From: Branchiostoma floridae
Lineage: Eukaryota > Chordata > Leptocardii > Amphioxiformes > Branchiostomatidae
Length of the DNA: 64,000 bases
NCBI RefSeq assembly: GCF_000003815.2
Contig: NC_049987.1
Span: 5,926,784 to 5,990,783 of the forward strand
Direction: 5' to 3'
The stretch's first letter is position 1; each line of letters begins with the position of its first letter. The translations under genes and the position numbers were made by a program. Shown here in pieces: positions 1 through 11,200 of the stretch. The notes beneath the pieces are model-generated. The model worked only from the letters and a program-made list of their open reading frames with translations. It ran no database searches and had not been told where the DNA came from.

Positions 1-117
1 CGTAAGGTACTCGACGGTGAAAAACTGGGGGTTTCCAGACGGGTTTACCATGTACTCACTCAGCCATATCAGATATCTCTTCAAAATAGCTGTCAATCAT
101 AGATTGTTTTTCCAGTG

Positions 118-171
118 GCGACCTTCTTTTTCATCATGACCTTTCCTTTGAATGGAGCGCCGCTTCAAAAG
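118..171 (+). repeat. 54-bp direct repeat, left copy
   Basis: A stretch containing CATGACCTTTCCTTTGAATG and ending in GCGCCGCTTCAAAAG has a clear but imperfect direct copy at 2382-2437. The two copies bracket the MITE-rich 2.2 kb upstream of gene A. What element they come from is not known. Confidence 0.45.
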
Positions 172-184
172 TTGTTTTTTTACA

Positions 185-430
185 CCTCCTTTCAACTAGG
201 ACGGCGCTCTCGCCGCGCTCTCTCTGCGACCTAAAATTTGACAGATCGCTCAACGAATTCTATGGGAAAGATAGAAACCAATCGTTTTACACTTAGTGTG
301 TTTTGTTGTCTTCTCAGTCACACGTTTACGTTTTGTATGATATACCCAGTGTGAGATCAAATATTACAGATATCCTATTTAGGTCGCAGTGAGAGCGCAG
401 CGCGATCGCCGTCAAGTGGAAAGGGGGCTA
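185..430. mobile_element. MITE-like element, family 1 copy 1
   Basis: The ends form imperfect terminal inverted repeats of about 50 bp: the left arm has GGCGCTCTCGCCGCGCTCTC and the right arm (376-430) carries the complementary GTCGCAGTGAGAGCGCAGCG. No ORF of note lies inside. A second copy with recognisably similar inner sequence is at 1205-1438. Size (about 245 bp), inverted ends and lack of coding potential fit a non-autonomous DNA transposon; the superfamily is not assigned. Confidence 0.7.
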
Positions 431-781
431 GATGCTGTAATCGTGTAAACGTGGTCATCACGCATGTAAAGTACAAAAAGTATAGTTCAGAGACTTAGTT
501 TATGCCTACAAATAGGGATCTGTTAGATGTTGAAAAGTACCTTTTTTTCTTTGTATAAAACGGACCTTGTGACACAATTAAGTGGAGTTCATCGATATTA
601 CCATGTAAGGGACCTCTAGTTCGACGTTTCTTTTACTACTTTGCCGTATATACCACTGCTCTCAATATCCTTATATGCCAACAAGTGATTTGTTACTTTT
701 AACCTTTCCTGTGTTTTTTTTGTAGTCTAGAGACGTACGGTTCTTGATTTTTTGTTTTATAAAACAAAAACTGCAGCAAAT

Positions 782-977
782 ATGGTGGTATCTCACGCCA
801 TCTTGGGCACCAGTGCCTCACTGCGGGGTTCGAAATATTACTGAACGAATTTCAGAGATAAAGCATTTTGTGAATTTTGTTGTCTTGTAAGTCATTGTAT
901 AACAGAATAGTGCCGCAGTACGTGAACGAACCCCACAGTTCTGCACCGATGGCCCTAGTGCAGTGAGATACCACCTT
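782..977. mobile_element. MITE-like element, family 2
   Basis: The element begins GGTGGTATCTCAC and ends with the exact complement GTGAGATACCACC, with further inverted matches (GGGGTTCG / CGAACCCC) further in. The inner stretch with TTTCAGAGATAAAG reappears in inverted form near 2097 in the element at 1924-2179, so the two share ancestry. A short palindrome with the same ends lies at 50455-50488. Confidence 0.6.
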
Positions 978-1204
978 TTAAGAGACAAGGCGGGCACCTG
1001 TGCCTCCACACGCCACATCATCACCTGGCGGATTGTAAGTGTACTACAGCGAGTGTATTATTACAAGCAACACCATCTCGCTGACAGGTAATCTTACCAC
1101 CGGGGTATAAATAAACTAAACGCTCCTGACGTCACATGTGTTGTTTCACTTGACGTGATGTTTTCTTTGTGCCAGCCAATCAGCGACCACTTCTTCTAAT
1201 ACGC

Positions 1205-1438
1205 ACTCCCTTTCCGATAGTACGGTGCTCTCGCCGCTTGCTCTCTGTGACATAAAATTTGACAGATCCCGCAAGGAATTGTATACAAAAAACACGGCTT
1301 TGTGTGTTTTACTGTCTTTTCAGTCGCACGTTTATACTTTGTATGATTTAAACAGTTTGTAATAGAAGGTTACACACTTCCGTTTTATGTCGCAGTGAGA
1401 GCACAGCGTGATCATCGTCTATAGTGGAAAGGGGGCCT
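1205..1438. mobile_element. MITE-like element, family 1 copy 2
   Basis: Diverged second copy of the element at 185-430. The left end reads CCCTTTCC...GGTGCTCTCGCC and the right end GTCGCAGTGAGAGCACAGCG...GGAAAGGGGG. The inner tracts GACAGATC and CACGTTTA...TTTGTATGAT are shared with copy 1. No coding potential is seen. Confidence 0.7.
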
Positions 1439-1923
1439 TATGCAGGGAAGTTTAAACATAACCCCCGCAGAGAAATATTAAGTTGCATATATTGCTAAGA
1501 TTAGTTGTTCATTGGCGTGGCAATTAAAATATCAACCTGTTTGAAAAAAAATTCGTCAGCATCTTTTATTCGTACAAGAAACATATCATAGGTCTGATCG
1601 TTTTAACCGAACGATAGCACATTTTATTCAAAAGTGTAGTCGTTGTGTACTGGTTCCAACACATTTGAAGTGAACCCTAGGTAAAACGCATACGTTGTTA
1701 ACATGAGCTAGACTCATTCTACTTGATTAATGTTTAAGGTCGACATCAGGTGAAGATCAAGGAAGTAACTGTCTATTAAAAGATCCAGGGGGATGCAGAC
1801 TTGTGATTAGATCTTCTTTCTGTTGTTCTTAAGTCCTGAAAAACATTGCCATTCGTAAGCTCTATTCAGACGTAAGATACATTCACCGACACGCCTTAGC
1901 TTGGGTCACCGTTAGCAGAGGGC

Positions 1924-2179
1924 ACTAAAGGCCCCCTCTCACTTGACGTGCGGCACGCTTGCGGCATTGCTGCGTTCGTTCACTGTGGTACTGTTTTGTT
2001 ATTTTCTCCGATTTGTTACAATTCAGATATTGCGCAATACGTAAAAGTGTGACATAGAAGACCACAAAATACACAACAAGTAAGAAAATTCGTTCTTTAT
2101 CTCTGAAATTCGTTGAGCATCTTCCGAACGCAGCAATGCCGCAAGCGTGCCGCACGTCAAGTGAGAGGGGGCCTTTAGT
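1924..2179. mobile_element. MITE with apparently perfect 55-bp terminal inverted repeats
   Basis: Positions 1924-1978 and 2125-2179 are, by eye, exact reverse complements over 55 bp, starting ACTAAAGGCCCCC and ending GGGGGCCTTTAGT. The central 146 bp are not palindromic. Perfect arms suggest a recent insertion or conversion. The inner TTTATCTCTGAAATTCGTT is shared with the element at 782-977. An ORF-like reading through the right arm is not a gene. Confidence 0.8.
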
Positions 2180-2524
2180 TATCCACAAACATCTATTATG
2201 AACTCAGGTGCTAGGACTTTCAAAAGGTCTTTCACTGTTATAGATATACAATGGGACGATGTAGATGAATCGGTTTGAAGATTTGACAGGAGAAGAAAGA
2301 AGAAACATCACGAATACAATACGTTTTAACCATACCTGTGGTATGGCTGAAATATAATCACCCTGGTTGTTTTTACTGTGTCAACCTTCTCTTTCATCGT
2401 GACCTTTCCTTTTAATGCAACGCCGCCTTGAAAGGCGGGGTTGTTTGCACTCGCACCCTTTTCACTGGATGCTTGAGCCATGCAGGTTCGAATTCATAAC
2501 TGAGACTTCCATTATATCAAGGCA

Positions 2525-4943
2525 ATGTGCAGTGCTAGGACATTGCTGATCTTAGGAACAGTTCTTTTCATCTGCGCGAACCTTACAACGTGTTGGAGGC
2601 GTAGACGTAGAAGGCGATGCGAATGGCATTGGAACGAATGGAGCGCCTGCAGTGCGCCCTGTGGGAACGCTGGCACCCAGACCCGCACGGCTAGCGGCTG
2701 TGGGGCCCCGAGACCGCAGACGCGGGCCTGCAACCGCTTCTGTCACAACGGTGGGACACCTCTATCGCATTCGTGTTCCTGCCACAACGGCTTCGAGGGC
2801 GCTTGTTGCCAAAATCGTGAGTTTTTAGCTGATTGCCGAGTGTATTGCTTTTCTATCCTGTTTGATGATCACCATTATAAATACTGTCTAAAAATTAAAA
2901 ATATGGACATGGTAAGTACTAAAATTGAGAAATTAAGAAAATCTATCCCACGTCAACATTACAAAAAGGCTTTGACAACCCCTACGTATACGATGATCCT
3001 AACGGTACGTACGAACACTCCTGTGACACCGGATATTGTAAGAATGTATTGACTGGGTATATTGCAAACATTGACCAACTTCATCATGATTCCAGTTGAT
3101 TTGACCTCGTACCACAAAATAATGGATAGGGGCAATCATTTTACTTTAGATTTCTATTTCTTCACACAGAGCCCTGCAGTTTTGTCCGTTGTCCTTAACA
3201 TCGCATCGAGATAACGTTACCCGAGTATAAAAACTACGTTGAAGTTAACATGAGAGACTACGTCGTGGCTGTTGATGCTGAATTGAACGAGACGAGGCCA
3301 TTGGCGGACGCATCATCTGACGTCACATACCCAGTTACAAAGTACCAAGTCAGTCCAGACAGGAAGCCGTCGTCAGCTGGAGAATACCTGTTTCCCCCAG
3401 CAAGGTTTACGATTTGTAACGGCATGAGAGCGTGTGCTTTCAGTGTTACTGTCAAAGGTACGTTTATTAGGTTACGCTTATTGGGAATTGTCTTCATATT
3501 GTAATACATGTATGTTGACAGTCGGCACTTATGATGTTTGTACTACCAGTATTTTTGAAGACAATGGAATGGAGTAAGATTAAAAAAAGGTTATTCTTCA
3601 GAAAGTTGACGTCTTTTCTAGTTTGAAAATAATTACGCTATACATTCTCTCCAGACAACATAGCGCCACAGCTAGTGCACTGTCCATTCTCTTACCATCA
3701 TCTCCAAGGAGACAGATGCCGTGATGTGAATGTGTATGGCTACTACAGCACCAGTGAGATGACATCGTGGTTTCGGGACAATGTTGGGATCAAGGAAGTC
3801 CACTGTAAGCAGCCTACAGTCAACACTATCGCGCCTGGTGAAACAGCGTCTGTCACGTGCCAAGCGAAGGACATAGTTGGCAATCCTTCAGCCGACTGTA
3901 ACATCACATTCTACTGTACGAACCAAGGCAAGTTATTGTTTACATTTTCTATTAAAGACCTTTCCGATTCAAATATAATAACTAAAATCAGTAGGCACTC
4001 TTTGGCATTAGTGGAATAAAGCCAAAGACTGTACCTCTAAAGATAAACCAAGTCTTGCTGTTGACCATTGCAGGGATTCTATGCCTTATAATTTTCTGCA
4101 CATACAAATGCCTCTCACGAAGTAAGGTAAAACTTGCAAAAACGGTGGACAATATTGCTGTCGGTACAATGAATACTCATATTCACATTTTGAGTAACAC
4201 AAGCTACTACTTTTTCTGTCACCATGCATACAGTTTGTCCACCGTTAAGGCCACCTAAGTTTGGAGCTTTGGTCTGTCATGAAGATCAGCCAGAGAAGAA
4301 GTGCATCCTGTTCTGCACTGAAGGCAAACTTCATACGAAACCAAACATCTTTAGATGTGATATGAGCGAACCTTCACCAACCTGGATCGGTGCACACGGT
4401 ACAACTGTGGACCGTGTCAACTGTAAAGGTAATTAAATAGTAATCAAAATTGTCAGCATGTTTGCCTCACTGATCTTAAGTGAAAATGCATACCGTGTAT
4501 TTTATCTAACTTCTGATGTTATCAAATGTAGACAATTCAAGACATGAGCTACAGTTTACTGTCAACACCACTTGCACCCCCGATGACGAGGCGTTCTACA
4601 ATGAAGTGCAGCAAACTTTGTCGGACACAAAGGGCGAGCACCACTTATGTTACAACGTGTCTGATGTCGACTGTGATATTACAGTAACCTGCGCAAATTA
4701 CTCCAATCAAGGTAAAAACTTAAGACCTTTCATTTTGCAATTTGAAATGCCGATTACCCTAATACTGGAGTTGAACTTTTGTTGCAGATTGATTTGAGGA
4801 AATACATTTACGTTTGGGGTCAATTACGCCGCAGTTTCTTTGTCGTCTTTCATGCAGATTTAATAGTTCTTTTCTTGTAATCTTCCAGTGACTACAATTC
4901 CCTCGCTGACAACAAAGACGATCACTCCTACCACGAGCATTGT
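2525..4943 (+). CDS. Gene A: secreted TSP1/EGF/HYR/sushi protein (3' end in assembly gap; in-frame stop)
   Basis: Exons: 2525-2816, 3170-3457, 3655-3927, 4234-4428, 4532-4711, 4889-4943 (cut by the gap); every intron is phase 1. Exon 1 encodes a signal peptide, seven consecutive Arg, a thrombospondin type 1 repeat ([12 protein letters not shown]) and a compact EGF-like Cys motif. Exons 2-3 hold two hyalin-repeat (HYR) modules; the join reads [19 protein letters not shown], a typical HYR boundary. Exon 4 is a sushi/CCP-like module, exon 5 a further Cys-containing module, exon 6 starts a Thr-rich stretch. These are extracellular adhesion or immune-type modules; the partner is unknown. Two oddities: exon 2 has an in-frame TAA at 3196-3198, and intron 3 starts with GC rather than GT. 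The gene is either a pseudogene, a truncated allele, or carries a sequence error. Confidence 0.7.
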
Positions 4944-5043
4944 NNNNNNNNNNNNNNNNNNNNNNNNNNNNNNNNNNNNNNNNNNNNNNNNNNNNNNNNN
5001 NNNNNNNNNNNNNNNNNNNNNNNNNNNNNNNNNNNNNNNNNNN
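4944..5043. other. Assembly gap (100 N)
   Basis: Exactly 100 N, the conventional size for a gap of unknown length. It removes the 3' end of gene A, so whether that protein has a transmembrane helix or tail cannot be seen. The ORF-like readings across it are artefacts. Confidence 0.99.
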
Positions 5044-5238
5044 CCACTGGATGTTAGTGATTCGTAAAAAGTTGTTGCGTTTCCCTAAGCCGTGCGAAAG
5101 GGGAACTCCCGTTGCCCTACCTAGCTGCATATCAGGTTGCGATGTTGCGCAGCAGAAATTAAAGGAGGAGGAAGTAAATGTCTTCGCACTGCGGAGAGAA
5201 GGATTTCCAGTGAGATTTTTGCAAGGAAGTCATGTAGA

Positions 5239-8200
5239 ATGAAAGCCATGTCCTGCTGTGTGCCACTTCTGATCGGCCTCTTCTGCTGTCTGTGGAGCAG
5301 TGGGCAGGTTGGCGCAACACTTGAGGGGTAAGTTGGTCGTTTTTATGAACACTACAAACTAAATGTAGATTTATTTACCACACCATTTGAGAATAGCATA
5401 TTTCACGGCCAGGTATGCTCACACGAAGGGAACCTCATCAGCACCTTCATATTATGACACGTAATAGTAGTTTGGGTATTACCATCGTTAGAAAACTGTA
5501 AGCGTATCTATGACGTACACATTGCAAATGTGAAAATTACTATTTACCAAAGGCACACATACTTAATTTGTTTGTTCAAGCAAAGACAACACATTACGTT
5601 TTAAAAAGCCCAGTAGAATGACAAGACCCTACCGATCCGGATTACGTTAACTATGGTCTTCAGTATGCTACAGTCACATGTGTATAGTCACATCAGAGTT
5701 GCACTGGCACAAAAAGTTCATCAAGTAGAACTTACTCTTTAAGTCATATTTCAATTTGATACGAGACAATTGATATTCAAATATGAGAACACATATATAA
5801 TTGAAAGCTTGGAGAACATCTAGCTCAGAAAATGAAGTAATGAAAACACGGGATCGCTATTAAGTGTGAAACACCGGTTGGCAATATATGTAACATATGA
5901 TTTTACATGTATACAGAACACAGGTCTATACAAGTCTCCTACTACAAGTCGAGACACAAATCACTCACTCACTCACGGCCCGTAACCTCAGTGGTCGTAG
6001 GGGCTCCACAACATCCGGTAGCAGTGATAATTATTATCAGACACAAATATTACAAGTCATATTCTATACATACAAGATCACACAATTGCGAGCTAATCCA
6101 GCTGCGAAGAAGATGTTTTCAGGTTGGAAATTTAGATGCAATTATATACTTTTATTCAATTTTGACAGGGCTGGTTTGAAAGTTGAAATTTGAACAAAGT
6201 TGATTTTCACAAAACTGCAGATAGTATTGTCTTATCATATGGATCTTATCTGACTGAAACTTTGTAACTTACTTTGGGTCACTTGGTCTGATCTGACAAT
6301 GTTCCTGATAATGGAAACCAGTGCAGAATATTTTAATCTTGTGACCAGTATTATGCTAATTTGTCCCTGGCCGTTGCTTTTCGCTGGTAGGATGTGTACG
6401 AGTTTATTTGGGTATAGGGGTCAGTCCACCATTCAAACTGCTGGACAAGTCACAATGGGAGCACTTCCTTACTGCTCTTGCCCTGGGTAAGATTTTCATT
6501 CCTTTAAACTTTGTGGTTCACCTGCAGACTAGCTCAGTTATAGCAGTATGTGCTATCCAAATTACTATTCCGACTAGCATGCGAAAACCTCAGTTTCCAT
6601 TGATTCTCATTAGACTACGTATAGGAACACTGATATCTGAAGTTATCGCTTGGTACTAAGGCAGCAGAAAAGTCACTCGCGATCGTGGGCAAGAAAAGGC
6701 TTGGGACTATTAATGATTCCATGTAACGTTAGAGGGATCTAGTGGATGATTTTAGTCGGCAAAAACCAAAGCGTAATAAGCAATACTGGGAGACATTAAG
6801 AAAAAAAAAACTTTCAAGTTAAGTATTTCACGGTAATGGTTATGATACGAAAGCTCATTCTTTTGTTTGATATATCCTGCTGAGCATACTCACGGTGTAC
6901 TAGACGTATAGGGGTAAGCCAGATACGACGACACAATAGACAGGTGTCAGGTAAACGTTTTAGTGCCCTGAATGACCCTTCATCATTCATCACCGTTTGG
7001 CTTCTGTGTGGAACGTGGCTTTCGTGACGGTATGTGCTTACTTAGTGTGTTCAATTTGAAGACTGTAACAGTAAACACGGAAACGGGGCGAGTTAGCCAC
7101 GATGTAGTGTGTACAGTAAATACACTGCCTGGCTATACAACCTTAATCATTGAAAAGATGGTGGGACATTTGTTATAAGGTTTACGTACATGTTTTAGAC
7201 AAGAAGATCTCTTGGCATGTTGTAACAGAAGTATACTTGACATACATACGTATGGTGAGAGCTAGGTTTCTTTTACTTTAATCAAGCATAAGGCTACGTA
7301 TCCTGGAGGAAGGATGTTTTCACACAGCGGCTTGTGAGGTGGCATGTGATTTTTAATACATTTTTCTTAACAGTCCACCGGGTAGTTTGTGCCGCAACGT
7401 TACTGTGAGCTACCAGATAGAGGAGCGTCGAAAAAGACATCCTGCAACTGATGTGTGGACATATGTCAGCGAGATATTGACTAACAGGTATTCGTTTATC
7501 CTTAAGTTTGTTGTGAAAATTAGCTTACCGTTAACTCAGTTCCCGTATTATATTCGGTAAAAAAATTACATGTAATGTTTACTTGTCAAACTTGTCAAAC
7601 CTGATCCTTACAAACCATGACAAGGTATATTACACGAGAATGAGGAAAGTAAATGACGCGAAGGCATGTCATAGCCAGAGCTACATTGTATGTCCGATTT
7701 GGTTATAATTTCAGGCATGGAAAAGTCCGCAGGGGTATTCAAACCGTGTACGAAACACGCTATGAAACCATTGAGGAATGTTGCCATGGATGGGCTCGTG
7801 TGGGGGATACATGCACAGGTACGTGTAACATCATCGTCTATAAAAGAAACCGTCGCTAATGCTTTCGCACATCAAGCTGGTATTGAATACCTTGGTAGTA
7901 TCTGAACATTGTAAAGTAGAAAAAGAAACTATTACATTCCCTTATTTACAATTAAGAAAATAAAAAAATTCATATGCATGAAATATCATTGATTGATTAA
8001 TTTTTCGTCTAAATAAGAAAAGTATTACATTTTTGGTGATTGTTAAAAGGTATCACATATATGTTACCCACCTTACATGCTAGCGACCTGTTCTGAGACC
8101 TGTGGTGACCATGGCAGCTGTACTGCACCCGACACCTGCACATGTGATACAGGCTACACCGGCAGACTCTGCAATGAAGGTAATAACTTAGATAGACGGT

Positions 8201-11200
8201 AGTATCGTTACTATAGTACACGATAGATATGCCCTTTATGTAAAAATAAGGTTAGAAAGTGTCATTTTTGACTCAGCTACAAATTTTGTGCAATGGTTCC
8301 GTAATCTTTTCATAGATCTGGACGAGTGTGTGGCCGATAACGGCGGCTGTGACCAACACTGTGTCAACTCTGTGGGATCGTACCACTGCAGCTGTGATGA
8401 CGGGTACAATCTTCTCAACGGGAGGACTTGCAGGGGTTAGTATCATACAAGAATAAATGTATATAACAGTATTTTCCTGCACAAGTACGAGTCTATATGT
8501 TGCTGAATTGTAAGGTTTGTGATATTTCGGATATTTTCTTGTGCATCTGTATCAATTCAACAATATTGAAGACGTCCAGTAGTTTGGAACTCGTTTTTAA
8601 CTACATACTAGAGTGAACACATAGTTGGCATGAAACACTTTTCTTGGCAATTTTTCAGAGGTTGTTTGCAGGATGCCGGTAGACCTTGTTTTCCTGCTGG
8701 ACGGATCGGGGAGCATCACGGCACCAAACTTCGAGATAACCAAAAGTTTCGTCCAGAACACAACGAGCGACTTTCAAATCGGTACCGCCCATACGCAAGT
8801 CGGCGTAGTCCAGTACGAGGACAATCCATACGACGAATTTCCCTTGAACCAATATGCGACTTTGGATGAGCTTCTAACAGCCATTCGAAATATAACGTAT
8901 CGAGGTGGGGGTACTCAAACTGGTAAAGCCATTGACCACGTGGTCGACAACAGTTTGACGGAAAGTCATGGTGCGCGCCCGGGTGTACCGAAGGTTGTGA
9001 TAGTGGTGACAGATGGACAGTCGTGGGACAGTGTTGTGGCACCAGCTCAGAGGGCGAACCATAGCGGGATCATAATGGTAGCCATTGGTGTCGGATCAGG
9101 CTATGACATAAATGAGTTGATGGAAATCGCCTCATCGAATGACACACTCGGAACTGTGACAGACTTTGCACTACTGGAGAGGCTGAAAGAAGACATTCTG
9201 CCCACAGTCTGTGAACGTAAGTAGATGTTTGAATTTTCAACATAACTTGAAAATTCACCATTGTTCATTTGTCTGTAGACTTTAAGAAACAGTAGAAACT
9301 GGTTAGTTGCGATGTTCTTTGCAGCAAAACCCATAAATTGCAAAGGATTGCGAACTCCAAAACAGTTTCCCTTTAACCCCATTGTTTACGGAACCCCATA
9401 TCTGCAAAGCTCAAACCGGCTAATCTGAAAAAATATCAAATTGCAACACATGTTGAACCCAAAATGTACAAAACAAATCACCAGAATCGGAAGGAATAAG
9501 GAGTACCCCCATAACATCTTACAACGTAATGCTTCATCTGGGCAAGCTACAAAGCATCTGAAGACATCTAGATATTTAAAACATAAATCATGATGACTTC
9601 ACAAAATGATTTGCACGATGCAGTCGGTCACGAGCATAAAACCCGGTCTACTTGCAGAAATCCCCGATGTCGATGAGTGTAACCAGATAGACAAGGGCGG
9701 TTGTGCTCAGAACTGCCACAACCTACATGGCTCCTACTATTGCACATGTAACGACGGATACACACTGGCTGAGGACAAGCATTCTTGCGATGGTAAGTAT
9801 GCTATGTGTTATCATGTGATTGGACTGCGCATATATTGTAGACGCCAATTAAAGACTCAAAAGACTACCCAATAGTATAGCAGAAAAATACAAATGCGTT
9901 GAATTAGTCACGAAAGCTACACGCATGACACAATTCAAACTAAATTTATATGAATGAACTGTTTTTTTCCAGACATTGACGAATGCCCGGCTCCAGGCTG
10001 CCACTTCTGCACGAACGTACCCGGATCCTACCGATGTACCTGCCCAGGATATCACAGGCTGGTCAACGAGAAGGACTGCAGAGGTAAAATTACAAGATCA
10101 TCTACTCTTATTTCATATTCTGTGTCTGTATCTGTATCTATATTCCCGATATAACCGCCCTTCGAGTAACACACCAGCTTCGCAGGAAGCAGCTGTTCCT
10201 ATTACACTGAATGAACGACCCGTCACACCTAACTTTTGCACATCTATCTATATTTCGCTGCAAAATAAGCAGTTGTAGTCACCTGGAAGAAAAGTCAACA
10301 AGAAACTCATGCGAAACTCTCAAGTAGTCAACCGCCGTCAGAATCACTTATGTTTTCTTGTTCATGTCTTTGTTTTGGTTGCAGATGAGGACCTTTACCC
10401 ATACGGCGAGGAGGTCGGAAAGAGTCAGGTAAAATGGGACTACAGAGCCTGCATGAAGAGAGAACTCCCTGCCGAAGGCTTTCGGTTCTTTGGTCAGCGG
10501 CACCACAACATACATGTGAGTGTCCCCTCTTGTCTTTTCTATTTGTCTACCTGTAACCTCAAACTGTTGCTTTTCATCATGCAGATCGATTATAGATCCA
10601 AAATGTTCCTTCTAGTTCTACGAACGTTGTATCAGAAAATACATTTGGGTGCTTTTTTGTTATCGTAACGGAATTAATAATAAGATGATAGAGCAAGACA
10701 TTCGCATACTTACTGTTCCATTTAATCACTTCTGTAGGTATGCCACAACGGGATAGTCGCATTCACCAAGATCCGGCCACCAGTTTGGCCGACCAAGCTC
10801 ACAGACAAGCAGTGGTGGAAGACTCCCGCGATAGCCCCGTTTCTCGCAAAGTCTCGTCCTTACGTCTCGCGAGACATTTACGAGAGTAGACGTGGCAAGA
10901 TATACTACGAGATCTTCGAAAAAGGTGATGGAAATCCGAACACTACCACCATCATTGACAAAGCCCGGGACTACGGGAGGTCTGCAAGAAAATTTAAGAA
11001 CCCAGGTACGTTTATTTTCATTTTGACAGATTCAAATGACATTGTGTGCCGTATGATTTTATGTTTTCATTGGGTAAAATGAGCAATTATGATATTATTT
11101 ATGTAGGGTATGAACCCGTGTGGGTTCTTGTTATCACTTGGACAAACATCGCCCCCGACTGCACAACGTTCGCGAAGGGACAATGTCCAGTTGACAAGAA

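Noticed and set aside
4759-5242. ORFs of about 100-120 aa on both strands across the N gap
   Set aside because: They exist only because N codons are read through; no domain content.
8716-9062. Minus-strand ORFs opposite the VWA exon
   Set aside because: The sense frame encodes a complete VWA domain with MIDAS.
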